Positions 8,902 to 16,666 of a stretch of 64,000 nucleotides of DNA are shown here, piece after piece. This stretch comes from Paenibacillus sp. Soil750. Lineage in GTDB: Bacteria; Bacillota; Bacilli; Paenibacillales; NBRC-103111. The DNA is taken from positions 64,385 through 128,384 of the forward strand of contig NZ_LMSD01000010.1 of the NCBI RefSeq assembly GCF_001428045.1, given 5' to 3'. The notes under the pieces are model-generated. The model did no database searches. It was not told the DNA's origin and saw nothing but the letters and a program-made list of their open reading frames with translations. Each line of letters starts with the position of its first letter. Position 1 is the stretch's first letter. The translations under genes and the position numbers were made by a program.

Positions 8902-9174
8902 ATGCAGTATTCAGCGGAAGAAAAAGAAACAACATGCGTGTATGACTATATCGATAATAATTGGATCGTTTACAGTTGTGTCCCTAAGCACATGACAAAG
9001 CTTCGAAAGATTGCGCAGCCGTTTTGGGAAGAGAAAGATGGTGATCGAGTTTCAGCAGCTAAATGGAGACTGAATGGAAATCAGATCCGATTTGTAATGG
9101 AAACAAAGCTTACAGATGAACAGCGTGTAGCAAAGCGAGAACAAGCGCGAAGGTCATTCCAACAGTCGAACTAA
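8902..9174 (+). CDS. small phage/ICE-type hypothetical protein
   Basis: A 90-residue soluble protein starting MQYSAEEKETTCVYDYID. It carries a WRLNG-containing beta-like centre and a basic, helical C-terminus. Similar small proteins occur in Firmicute mobile elements as I recall, without known function. Part of the early operon between the Cro-like and excisionase-like genes. The ribosome binding site GGAAGGTGAG is visible at 8884-8893. Confidence 0.65.
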   Translation: MQYSAEEKETTCVYDYIDNNWIVYSCVPKHMTKLRKIAQPFWEEKDGDRVSAAKWRLNGNQIRFVMETKLTDEQRVAKREQARRSFQQSN

Positions 9175-9280
9175 TTCATCATTATTTTCTAATATTGTCG
9201 CAGCTGTACGGTGAAATGAAGTCGGACAACCTTTGAAGGTAGTTTGACTCCTTATACCAATAACAGGAGGTGAGAAACCG

Positions 9281-9484
9281 ATGGAAATAAACGATTATCC
9301 TGTTGTGCTTCAGGCAAAACATGTGACCCAAATACTAGGAGTTGCCAAATCAACTACATATGAACTATTTAGGGAAACAGGATTCCCTTTGCTAGAGATT
9401 AACGGACGAAAGTTAGTTTACCGTGACAGCTTTTTCGCATGGTTGGATAGTAAGCAGCGCAATTGCGGCGGGTTGGTGAGGTGA
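9281..9484 (+). CDS. excisionase-like HTH_17 DNA-binding protein
   Basis: A 67-residue protein with a MerR-like winged helix of the excisionase (HTH_17) family: LQAKHVTQILGVAKSTTYEL is the helix-turn-helix and the LVYRDSFFAWLDSK segment the wing and last helix. Such proteins bend DNA at attachment sites and steer the integrase towards excision, or act as early regulators. An AGGAGGTGAG ribosome binding site precedes it and the next gene follows after one base. Excisionase function is likely but not proven by sequence. Confidence 0.75.
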   Translation: MEINDYPVVLQAKHVTQILGVAKSTTYELFRETGFPLLEINGRKLVYRDSFFAWLDSKQRNCGGLVR

Positions 9485-9485
9485 G

Positions 9486-9896
9486 ATGGCACGTAAAAAG
9501 AAAGATTACGGGTTTAAGCTGTTTGAGAAATCTACATCAGCAGACAACCGACATATTCGAATAACTCTGGATATGATGGATTCGAAAGCGTGGAAGGAGC
9601 TAACAGCACATTCTCGCATGCTTTACATGGAGATGAAGGCGAAGTATACGGGAAGCAATCAAAATGATATTTCCTTCACTTACAAAGAAGCACTGAAAAT
9701 AATGAATGACCGCACATTTACTAAGTGCATCGATCAGTTAATTGAGTATGGCTTTATTAAACTGCTCCAACAAAATTGGACAAAGCGTGAGCCAAATATC
9801 TACGGGTTTAGTGAGCAGTGGAAGTTCTTTGGAACAAGCAAACTTGATGTCCAAGTGCGAAAAAAACGTGTTCCTTCAACCAAAGAAGAACTGTAA
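9486..9896 (+). CDS. putative replication initiator-like winged-helix protein
   Basis: A 136-residue basic protein. The central part (residues 27-90) looks like a winged helix of the kind found in small plasmid and phage replication proteins: a helix with LTAHSRMLYMEM, then TYKEALKIM and TFTKCIDQLIEYGFI. A charged C-terminal tail follows. It starts one base after the excisionase-like gene. A cluster of palindromic repeats lies directly downstream, which supports an initiator/origin pair, although a plain transcriptional regulator is also possible. Confidence 0.55.
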   Translation: MARKKKDYGFKLFEKSTSADNRHIRITLDMMDSKAWKELTAHSRMLYMEMKAKYTGSNQNDISFTYKEALKIMNDRTFTKCIDQLIEYGFIKLLQQNWTKREPNIYGFSEQWKFFGTSKLDVQVRKKRVPSTKEEL

Positions 9897-9899
9897 GGC

Positions 9900-10086
9900 T
9901 ACTGTATTTATACAGCAGAATAACATGTACTTTTACAGTACAAAACGACAGTTTTAGGCTCTGTTAAAGATTTTACTACTGTATTTATACAGTACAACGG
10001 AAAATGCAAAAAACTCAGTAGTATCAAGGGGTTGGGGGACGATTTTGATGGGTTTTATAAAAAACGCTTTTGTACTGTAAAAGTAC
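9900..10086. repeat. palindromic repeat cluster, candidate replication origin or operator array
   Basis: Four related palindromes: ACTGTATTTATACAG(C/T) at 9901-9916 and 9978-9993, and GTACTTTTACAGTAC at 9927-9941 with its exact reverse complement at 10072-10086. The decamer TTGTACTGTA occurs three times, twice inverted (9934-9943, 9988-9997, 10070-10079). The region has no coding frame with a ribosome binding site. Its place just after the putative initiator suggests iterons, but a regulator-binding array is the alternative. Confidence 0.65.
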
Positions 10087-10138
10087 GTGTCCTTTATATA
10101 TAGCCATACTAGGTACCGCATTTATAGGGAGGTTTACC

Positions 10139-10231
10139 GTGGTCATTCTCTACAAAAGATTTCAATTCCGCGACATTAGTCTGATACTGCGTGACCTTGC
10201 TCAAAGCGGCCTCATAAAGAAAACAGGGTGA
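10139..10231 (+). CDS. possible 30-residue peptide
   Basis: A short frame starting GTG with a well-placed GGGAGG ribosome binding site (10128-10133). It encodes MVILYKRFQFRDIS followed by a helical LILRDLAQSGLIKKTG. It ends 16 bases before the ArpU-like gene, so it may be a translated leader. No family can be assigned to so short a peptide. Confidence 0.4.
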   Translation: MVILYKRFQFRDISLILRDLAQSGLIKKTG

Positions 10232-10247
10232 TGGGTAACTGCTCAAT

Positions 10248-10586
10248 ATGGAAAATGCACGGTTTAAGCAAGTCAAAAAGACTCTAATGGATGCTGCTAT
10301 TTTAAAAATCGCCTTCGATGAGCGTTCTCCTGATGATGATCAACGGATACAAGAGTTTAGGAGTATTGCTGAATCAGTAGAACTTGCCGTTTGTCAGCTC
10401 ACTAGTCAGGAGCAGACACTTATAAACTCGCGTTATTTCAACAATGAAGCGATGGATACGACTGACCCTGAGGTTTACAGGGCTATGGGAATTAGCGCTG
10501 CGAGCTACTACAAGATAAGGCTTAAAGCTTTTGAGAAGCTTGCTGAACATCTTCATCTGGGGGTTGATCAGATCGATGACACGTAA
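10248..10586 (+). CDS. ArpU-family phage late-gene regulator
   Basis: A 112-residue protein that fits the ArpU family, sigma-factor-like regulators of packaging and lysis genes in Gram-positive phages. The helix LTSQEQTLINSRYF is followed by EVYRAMGISAASYYKIRLKAFEKLAEHL, which resembles a sigma region 4 helix-turn-helix. In phages these genes stand just before HNH/terminase genes, and here the next frame is a truncated HNH-like protein. It may drive the structural module downstream or the repeated leader sequences found later in the element; both are inferences. Confidence 0.75.
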   Translation: MENARFKQVKKTLMDAAILKIAFDERSPDDDQRIQEFRSIAESVELAVCQLTSQEQTLINSRYFNNEAMDTTDPEVYRAMGISAASYYKIRLKAFEKLAEHLHLGVDQIDDT

Positions 10587-10749
10587 CATCAGAGTCTCAT
10601 GCAGTTATCCGAACTGCGATAAAACCACCGTGAGAAAGTATTGCAGCGGTCATGTTGACGCCTTAAAACAAAGCCGAGGTTATAGGGCTCCTAGAAAAGG
10701 TTTGGTTAAACCAACTAAAAAGAAACTTATGGAGGTGATAGAAAGATGA
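10576..10749 (+). CDS. truncated HNH-nuclease-like zinc protein
   Basis: A 57-residue basic protein with CSYPNCDKTTVRKYCSGH, the cysteine/histidine knuckle that opens many phage HNH endonucleases (C9, C14, C23, H26). The HNH catalytic core that should follow is missing; the frame ends with a Lys-rich tail. It overlaps the ArpU-like gene by 11 bases. The position (after ArpU, where HNH, terminase and portal genes normally lie) supports a remnant of a packaging module. It could instead be a complete small zinc protein. Confidence 0.55.
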   Translation: MTRNIRVSCSYPNCDKTTVRKYCSGHVDALKQSRGYRAPRKGLVKPTKKKLMEVIER

Positions 10750-10913
10750 ATGTACGTACAGCAGCATTAGCACAATCAACACTATTGGCAGTCTGTAAAG
10801 ATGCACTAATCGAGTTGGAAAAGTTGGACGGATCGGCATCGATTATCAAAAGGCTAAAGATCGTGCTATCCGACTCGGTTGAAACAAATCGCTATATACC
10901 ACCTAATTATTGA
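10746..10913 (+). CDS. small helical hypothetical protein
   Basis: A 55-residue protein that starts at an ATGA overlap with the preceding stop and has the AGGTGATAG ribosome binding site inside the previous gene. It is mostly helical (ALAQSTLLAVCKDALIELEKL). No family recognised. Translational coupling to the HNH-like frame supports expression. Confidence 0.5.
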   Translation: MNVRTAALAQSTLLAVCKDALIELEKLDGSASIIKRLKIVLSDSVETNRYIPPNY

Positions 10914-11081
10914 GCATCTCTATTCAAGTGATGCGGGCCCCACCAACGAGCCGAGCCCCTCCTGTCAAATGGTACTAAAATTTTCCCAGGGGTCATTTCC
11001 TAAGGGCCACCCTATGCAAATATAGGCGATTTTAAGCAACGATAACGGGGTTTACATTAATCAGAGAGGAGATGAAAAAAG
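10914..11081. other. non-coding GC-rich segment where terminase/portal genes would be; possible cos-like remnant
   Basis: 168 bases with no supportable gene, including GGGCCCC (10938-10944) and CCCAGGGGTCA (10986-10996). In Gram-positive siphophages a GC-rich segment of this look sits between the HNH gene and the small terminase and holds the cos site, as I recall. The identification is tentative. It ends with the GAGAGGAG ribosome binding site of the prohead protease. Confidence 0.3.
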
Positions 11082-11732
11082 TTGAGTAAAAATGCACTCG
11101 ACATACGAAATGGCGGCCGACTCACCGCTAAAAACGGGCGGCATAGAATAAGCGAACTAAGGGCGTACACGAAGGTAAGCACGCGCAGCGGTAACAACTC
11201 AGATGAGTTATGGATCGAGGGATATGCAGCCGTGTTTAACTCTCCGACCGTAATTTACACACGCAGCGGCGTTGACCATAAAGAGGTTATCGATTCCCAC
11301 GCATTCAATGGTGCTGACATGTCCGATGTTGTTCTGAACCAGAATCACGAAGGGGAAGCGCTGGCAAGTACCGTTAACAACACATTGGAACTAAAAGTGG
11401 ATAACAAAGGATTATTTGTTCGTGCGCGACTTGAGCCGACACCAGACAATAGGAATTTGTATTTGAGAATCCGAGATGGATTTATGTCAGGTATGAGTTT
11501 CATGTTTGCAGTCGAGAAAGATTCGAATGACCACAGCACTCATACACGTACTATTCACAAGTTCAAGAAAATTTACGACGTTACCATTACGTCAAGGCCC
11601 GCGTACAAGGATACGTCCATTGGCGTACCGATGATAATGACACCAGAGGAGAAGCGCCGACAGCAACTGATTGCGCGCATGGATTTTGGTAAAAAGGTAG
11701 ATGAATTAATAAAACGAATCGAGGAGATGTAA
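11082..11732 (+). CDS. HK97-family prohead protease
   Basis: A 216-residue protein with the layout of the phage prohead serine protease family (PF04586): an early GYAAVFNSP strand (residues 47-55), the NQNHEG motif with H89, the SGMSFMF motif with S136/S139, and a TITSRPAYKDT segment (168-178). In phages it matures the capsid by cutting the scaffold region of the major capsid protein. No capsid gene follows here. TTG start, chosen because the ATG ten bases before it gives a five-residue peptide and GAGGAG is well placed. Confidence 0.88.
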   Translation: MSKNALDIRNGGRLTAKNGRHRISELRAYTKVSTRSGNNSDELWIEGYAAVFNSPTVIYTRSGVDHKEVIDSHAFNGADMSDVVLNQNHEGEALASTVNNTLELKVDNKGLFVRARLEPTPDNRNLYLRIRDGFMSGMSFMFAVEKDSNDHSTHTRTIHKFKKIYDVTITSRPAYKDTSIGVPMIMTPEEKRRQQLIARMDFGKKVDELIKRIEEM

Positions 11733-12394
11733 TGAACATGACAAAAATAATTGAGAAACTAGAGAAATCCATTACTGAGGAAAACGGCATGTTGCAGCCG
11801 CGCATTGATAAGATTCGTGCAGCCATTGCGGAGGATCAGAACGTATCGAACACTTTCGCCGAACGGTTTGTACAAGCAGTCCAAGACGGGGCCTCGGATT
11901 CCCATTTCGAAAAACTCTATGCGCAGCGTGATGAAACTTTCAAACGCATTCGCCAAAACGAGGAAGTTTTGAACCTCTTATCCACTGGCAACGGTAGCAA
12001 AGTCCAGAGTTTAAAAATTAACGTTATCAAGGAACGCAAGAACGAAATTAAGGACTTGGAAAGCAAGGCAGCCGCCATTATGAATGATTTGCATAGACAG
12101 AAAAAGACCACTCTGGATGGATTCGAAAAAATCAAAGCTTTCCGCGAGGAAATTATTGAACACAAGCTCCGCATCAACTCTTACAAGAATGATTTGAACG
12201 TAGCGGATCAGGAAGCGTTAGGTATTCCAACTGGTGGCATCCCAACCTTTCAGAATATGATCACGGGGCGAAACCCACTTGATCAAGAGATGGCCGACTT
12301 GGCACTCGGACTTCTGAAATCCGTGTTAACACAGTATGAGTTCAACCGCCTGGAGATTTTCATCAGAAACCGTTGCGCGGGTTTTGGGCAATAA
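11732..12394 (+). CDS. coiled-coil protein in the capsid position
   Basis: A 220-residue, highly charged, mostly helical protein whose start overlaps the protease stop (TAATG), so the two are translationally coupled. Long heptad-like stretches lie at about residues 2-30 and 100-165. The C-terminal 50 residues (from GIPTGGIPTF) are less charged. It shows no HK97 capsid features. By position it could be a substrate, scaffold or capsid-modifying protein paired with the protease; this is inference. A good terminator follows, closing the two-gene unit. Confidence 0.65.
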   Translation: MNMTKIIEKLEKSITEENGMLQPRIDKIRAAIAEDQNVSNTFAERFVQAVQDGASDSHFEKLYAQRDETFKRIRQNEEVLNLLSTGNGSKVQSLKINVIKERKNEIKDLESKAAAIMNDLHRQKKTTLDGFEKIKAFREEIIEHKLRINSYKNDLNVADQEALGIPTGGIPTFQNMITGRNPLDQEMADLALGLLKSVLTQYEFNRLEIFIRNRCAGFGQ

Positions 12395-12429
12395 AGGCAA
12401 GTGGGGACAGGTCTAGAAGAAGGGTAAAT

Positions 12430-12480
12430 AACGGGGTAGAATCGGGCTCTTAATGTGGGACGAGCCTACCCCGTTTTTAT
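12430..12480 (+). terminator. terminator after protease/coiled-coil unit
   Basis: AACGGGGTA (12430-12438) pairs with TACCCCGTT (12467-12475), with an inner GGCTC/GAGCC stem and a following T-run. It separates the protease unit from the tape-measure gene. Confidence 0.8.
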
Positions 12481-12501
12481 AAAAAGGGAGGTAAATGCGA
12501 G

Positions 12502-15018
12502 ATGAGTGTAATCAGAAATTTAGTTATTAGGGCCGGGGCCGATTTTTCTCAAATGCGCCGAGAAATGCAACGGGCGAACGATGATATGAAGAAGTTCAAA
12601 AACCATATGAGAAGCGCTGTCGCAGGAATTACAGCAGCCTTAGGCGGAATTGCTGTTGGAATGAGCCTGAAGTCTGGGATCGAGGATGCTATCAAGTTCG
12701 AGGCGTTGATGGGTACACTTAGCAAGACACTCGGCAAAAGTGCTGACGACTTCGTGAAGTGGCAAAACACTGTCGGTGATGCTTTAGGGTTTTCAAAATT
12801 ACAAGTTGCAGAGATGGGAAACAACTACTCATTGCGATTGAAATCCATCGCTAAAGACGAAAAAGACCTATTTGACAAAACAACTGCTTTAATAAAAGCG
12901 GCAGCAGTAATCAGAAGCAAAACGGGAATGTCCTCAATTGAAATTTCCGACCGTATGCGTTCTGCGATGAACCAAGAAGCTGACGGTGCAGATGAGCTCG
13001 GCGTAAACGTTCGTGTGGCAGCAATTCAACAGTCTAAAGCCTATAAAGAACTGGCAAATAATGCACCGTGGGAACAACTGAGCGAGCAGATGAAAAAAAC
13101 AATCCTCTATCATCATATTTTAGATTCAACGACATCTAACTTTGGTACTGAGATAGCAAATAATACTGCGTTACTAAAAGGAGGGTTTGTGTCTGCCCTG
13201 AGTGACGCAAAACTTGCACTAGGTCAAGCATTCCTTCCAATCCTTAACATTGTGTTACCTCTGCTAACACAATTAGCCAGGGCAGCGGAGACCGCATTTA
13301 AGAGTGTAGCAGGATTTATGCGGACGCTATTTCCTAAATCCAACATCAAAGCTGGCGAAGCACAAACGGCGGCTATTGATTCTCAGGCGGGTGCTGTAGG
13401 TAGCCTTGGTGATGCCTACAAAGATGCCGGGAAAGCGGCTAAAGGGGCGCTTGCGGGATTTGATGAGATTAACAATATATCAGATTCAGGCAGCGGCGAA
13501 GATGCAGCATCAGCGGGAGCAGGAGCAAATATGCCAACTGGCGCTGGTGAAGGATCTGTATTAGACACCATTTCGACGGGAGTACAAGCGGCAGCAAACA
13601 AAATAAGGGAAATTTTTAGCGGTCTTAGTTCTTTCATCAAAGAACACAAAGACGTTATCGTTTCGGCGCTGGGCAGCATTGCATTTGGTTTCGCTACGTT
13701 TCTTCTAGCTACAAATTGGAGTGCAATTATTGGTGGAATAGCAACGGCATTCAACATCTTAAAAGTTTCTATCGTCACTACGTGGGCTGCCATAAGTTGG
13801 CCTATTACTTTGATAGCAATTGGCGTAGCTGCATTGATTGGCGCATTCATCTACTTTTACCGAACAAATGAAAAATTTAAAGGTGTCGTTGACGGAATTT
13901 TAAAAGCGATTGCTGATACGGCAGTGTGGCTATGGAACGATGTACTAGTTCCGCTTGGAAAATGGCTAGGAACGGTATTCGTCGCCGCCTGGGAAGGTCT
14001 GAAGGTGGCTGCTGAATGGTTTTGGAAGAAGGTTATGATTCCTTTGGGCGACTTCCTATTGTGGTTTTGGAGCGACGTCATTGTTCCTGTGAGTGGCGTT
14101 CTAGGAGATTTACTAGGTAAAGCTTTCAGTGGTCTTTCTGAGGTAGCAAAGTCATTTTGGCAAAACGTAATGATTCCATTAGGTAACTTTTTTAAGGATG
14201 TTTTAGGCCCGACTGTCGAAGCATTGTCAGCGGTTTTTGAATGGCTTTGGAAAAATGTCTTACAGCCGTTAGGTGAATATCTGGGCAAAACATTAAAGCA
14301 AGTATTCTCTGATTTAACAGACGTGATTGTTTACCTTTGGCAAAACGTCCTGGAACCCTTGGTTAAGTTCGTTGGCGGAGGTTTAAAAACAACATTAATT
14401 ACCGTTTTTGAAAGCATTGGTAAGATTATAGACGGACTGAAAACCGCATTTATTGGAGTTATGACATTCATTACTGGCGTGTTTACTAGCGATTGGGAAA
14501 AGGCGTGGAACGGCGTTAAGGACATCTTCGAAGGAGTGTTCAAGTCGCTTTACGCTATCGTGAAAACCCCGTTGGATTTAATAGTAAATGCAATCAATGC
14601 CGTTATTGATGGACTTAACGGTATAAAATTTGATCTACCCGCATGGATGGGCGGAGGTAAATTTGGTCTTAGCCTCCCGAAAATGGCACAACTTCCAAGC
14701 CTCGACGTAGGCACAAACTACGTGCAATCAAGCGGCCTTGCAATGATCCACGAAGGCGAAGCGGTCGTTCCTAAGAAGTACAACCCTGCTGCTGGCGGCG
14801 CGGACACTGATATGATAGACAGAATGGCTTCTGCAATTGGAACAGCTGTCCTCACAGCCATGCAGATGGGCGGTGGCAACAGTAAAAGCAACTCAGGTGA
14901 CATTAATCTGAGTATTGATGGCACTGCTATTGCTCGCGTTATTGTGCCTTATCTGAATAAAGAAAATAGCCGTATTGGTGGATCAATGATTACTGCAGCT
15001 TCAAACTTTTTTGCGTAA
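12502..15018 (+). CDS. phage tail tape measure protein
   Basis: An 838-residue protein with tape-measure architecture: a helical N-terminus (residues 1-60), an Ala-rich first third, two hydrophobic stretches (about 395-415 and 430-455), then six degenerate repeats of about 30 residues built on W-x-x-V-x-x-P-L (about 475-635), and a Gly-rich C-terminus. In siphophages it sets tail length and threads DNA ejection. Here it stands alone: no major tail, chaperone, distal tail or lysis genes flank it. The frame is intact, with no decay. A diversified role or helper-tail modification is possible. Confidence 0.85.
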   Translation: MSVIRNLVIRAGADFSQMRREMQRANDDMKKFKNHMRSAVAGITAALGGIAVGMSLKSGIEDAIKFEALMGTLSKTLGKSADDFVKWQNTVGDALGFSKLQVAEMGNNYSLRLKSIAKDEKDLFDKTTALIKAAAVIRSKTGMSSIEISDRMRSAMNQEADGADELGVNVRVAAIQQSKAYKELANNAPWEQLSEQMKKTILYHHILDSTTSNFGTEIANNTALLKGGFVSALSDAKLALGQAFLPILNIVLPLLTQLARAAETAFKSVAGFMRTLFPKSNIKAGEAQTAAIDSQAGAVGSLGDAYKDAGKAAKGALAGFDEINNISDSGSGEDAASAGAGANMPTGAGEGSVLDTISTGVQAAANKIREIFSGLSSFIKEHKDVIVSALGSIAFGFATFLLATNWSAIIGGIATAFNILKVSIVTTWAAISWPITLIAIGVAALIGAFIYFYRTNEKFKGVVDGILKAIADTAVWLWNDVLVPLGKWLGTVFVAAWEGLKVAAEWFWKKVMIPLGDFLLWFWSDVIVPVSGVLGDLLGKAFSGLSEVAKSFWQNVMIPLGNFFKDVLGPTVEALSAVFEWLWKNVLQPLGEYLGKTLKQVFSDLTDVIVYLWQNVLEPLVKFVGGGLKTTLITVFESIGKIIDGLKTAFIGVMTFITGVFTSDWEKAWNGVKDIFEGVFKSLYAIVKTPLDLIVNAINAVIDGLNGIKFDLPAWMGGGKFGLSLPKMAQLPSLDVGTNYVQSSGLAMIHEGEAVVPKKYNPAAGGADTDMIDRMASAIGTAVLTAMQMGGGNSKSNSGDINLSIDGTAIARVIVPYLNKENSRIGGSMITAASNFFA

Positions 15019-15032
15019 AAGGAGTAAGGAAA

Positions 15033-15509
15033 ATGGAACTGGATTTTCTTCAGGTTAAAGCAACACCTCAGCACAAACAGACAGTGCAAAATTTTATCTT
15101 TGCTCTTTATAAAGGAACGATCGATGAGTTTTGGGATATGCTCGCGGATGTTGACCAGATGGCCTTATACACGGAGTATGAATATATCCGAAGTAGCAAC
15201 ATGAATGATTATGATGGATTTCGTGACTTCCTTGATACGACTAGGGAAGAACAACGCAGCAATTATGCCAGTGTTCAAAAGCAGAGTGGAGTAGGGGAGA
15301 TGGCGAGATATACACCAGAAGGAGAAGTATATATCTACTTGATTGAAAACATACAAAAGAAAATCCACTATATCGCTCCGACAGAAGTGAAGGTAGTTCC
15401 CGTTGTGTTAACTCTTAATATGAAATATGATGCGGAATCGACCGTGTACTCGGCTCACTGGAAAGTACGGATTATTAAAAATGATTACAAAACAGCATTA
15501 AATTTATAA
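15033..15509 (+). CDS. hypothetical protein downstream of tape measure
   Basis: A 158-residue soluble protein with an AAAGGAGTAAGG ribosome binding site, 14 bases after the tape-measure stop, so very likely in one operon with it. A helical first half (NFIFALYKGTIDEFWDMLADV) and a strand-rich second half loosely suggest an NTF2-like cone fold. No family recognised; it does not look like a distal tail protein. Confidence 0.65.
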   Translation: MELDFLQVKATPQHKQTVQNFIFALYKGTIDEFWDMLADVDQMALYTEYEYIRSSNMNDYDGFRDFLDTTREEQRSNYASVQKQSGVGEMARYTPEGEVYIYLIENIQKKIHYIAPTEVKVVPVVLTLNMKYDAESTVYSAHWKVRIIKNDYKTALNL

Positions 15510-15823
15510 GTCAAAGAAAAATGGCTCCCTTCACATCGAACGAACGTGAGGGGGCCTAGTAACACTATTGTTTTAATTGTGCAAAAAATTGAAACAATTC
15601 GATTTTAGCCCAATACCCCCCGGGTCAAATTTTGAGATAGATTTGGGCTAAGACCGCGTGTCCACATTCAAAAAATACAAATGGCTTCCGCGAGAGTCCC
15701 CTCCCCAAAAATTCCACGGGAGCCACGTTTGCTTGCCCCCCTGGGCATCAGTATACGCCCATATAGCCGACTATATGGCATTGTAAGGTCTTTTCGCATA
15801 GTTACAGCCACATAAACGAAAAA
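15510..15823. other. non-coding, structured, GC-rich segment with cos-like features
   Basis: 314 bases without a supportable gene. It contains the inverted repeat TTAGCCCAA/TTGGGCTAA (15605-15613 and 15643-15651) enclosing CCCCCCGGGTCAAA, and the perfect palindrome CCATATAG-CCGA-CTATATGG (15759-15778). It also contains a GGCTCCC/GGGGGCC hairpin just after the preceding gene (15523-15556) that may terminate transcription. The CCCCCCGGGTCA stretch resembles sequences near terminase genes and cos sites of Gram-positive phages, from memory. Confidence 0.4.
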
Positions 15824-16045
15824 ATGTCTGTACGGGGCTTTCAGCCTAAAAGGGCATTCATAAACAGAGAAAAGAGAGCCCCTAAAAAGTCGAACAAAAT
15901 ATTCGGTAAGTCGAAAAATACGAAAGCGGAAGGTGCGGTGTGTATGTTCAAATCAGGCATGATATTTCGAGGACAAGCCTACGTTAAGGTTCGAGGCTCC
16001 TGGTACCGATTGGCCACATTAGCGAAGCGTGAATGCAATGGGTGA
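15824..16045 (+). CDS. small basic hypothetical protein
   Basis: A frame of 73 residues, Lys/Arg-rich in its first 35. The ATG at 15824 has no ribosome binding site. An internal ATG beginning MFKSGMIFRGQAY (15944) is preceded by GGAAGGTG and may be the real start of a 33-residue protein with an SH3-like strand pattern. Overlaps the next gene. Function unknown. Confidence 0.4.
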   Translation: MSVRGFQPKRAFINREKRAPKKSNKIFGKSKNTKAEGAVCMFKSGMIFRGQAYVKVRGSWYRLATLAKRECNG

Positions 16046-16403
16046 TCCTGTAACTATTTTGGTTCGCTACGAAGACGAACAAGGAGAGCAAGAAATAAGT
16101 TATCACGGATTTCTAACAGGACTCGAACATGCGATGTATGTTGAAAACACTACACCAACGCCGCATCTTCTCTTTGCTAAAGTCAGATCTACAGACAAAG
16201 CAAATGTTTACTTGGAGACTTCCCTTGCTCCATGTTACTTAGGAAAACTGGATGAACTTCATGACGCCGAGGATCTAGTCAAACAACTGAGCAATAAGCT
16301 TCACAACATGACCGCATACGAACTAATGATGAATGTTGTTGTTCACGTAAAGTCAGAAATCGAATTTGAAAAGTTGATCATTCCCAGTCTACTAAAAGAA
16401 TAA
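16038..16403 (+). CDS. hypothetical protein
   Basis: About 121 residues starting MGDPVTILVRYEDE, strand-rich in the first 60 residues and helical after (DAEDLVKQLSNKLHNM). An in-frame GTG nine bases upstream is the other start. It overlaps the previous frame by eight bases, suggesting coupling. No family recognised. Confidence 0.55.
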   Translation: MGDPVTILVRYEDEQGEQEISYHGFLTGLEHAMYVENTTPTPHLLFAKVRSTDKANVYLETSLAPCYLGKLDELHDAEDLVKQLSNKLHNMTAYELMMNVVVHVKSEIEFEKLIIPSLLKE

Positions 16404-16427
16404 ATGAAATGGGGAAGGGGTATATTC

Positions 16428-16559
16428 ATGGAGAAAGAAATTTTAGTTAGTAATGAGGAATCACTAAGACTCGATATTGTAGATTTAAACAAAGTTGCAT
16501 TAATGCTCAATATCGACTTAGACGAACTTCGTGAAAGACTATCGGAGCTGAGAATTTGA
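16428..16559 (+). CDS. 43-residue hypothetical protein
   Basis: A short acidic frame with a GGGGAAGGGG ribosome binding site, encoding MEKEILVSNEESLRLD and then a helical LNKVALMLNIDLDELRERL. The second half looks like a small helix-turn-helix fragment or dimerisation helix. It overlaps the next frame in a TTGA junction, which supports translation of both. Confidence 0.5.
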   Translation: MEKEILVSNEESLRLDIVDLNKVALMLNIDLDELRERLSELRI

Positions 16560-16666
16560 CGGTCGAAATAAACCAACCTTCGCCGGAAGCAGTTCATAAA
16601 CTGCACGTATTAGTAGCGGAATTAATTAAACAACCGAATTTCAAGAAAACGCCTCCCAAGAGTTAG
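16556..16666 (+). CDS. 36-residue hypothetical peptide
   Basis: TTG start overlapping the previous stop, with GGAG about nine bases upstream. It encodes a short amphipathic helix (PEAVHKLHVLVAELIKQ) and a Lys-rich tail. Its stop codon lies in the loop of the terminator that ends this operon, so a full-length transcript just covers it. Confidence 0.4.
   Translation: MTVEINQPSPEAVHKLHVLVAELIKQPNFKKTPPKS

Noticed and set aside
11732-12394. Major capsid protein after the prohead protease
   Set aside because: The protein is a charged coiled coil of 220 residues without capsid-like strand regions.
13416-14543. Long antisense frames across the tape-measure gene
   Set aside because: They arise from codon bias of the tape measure; no ribosome binding sites and low-complexity products.
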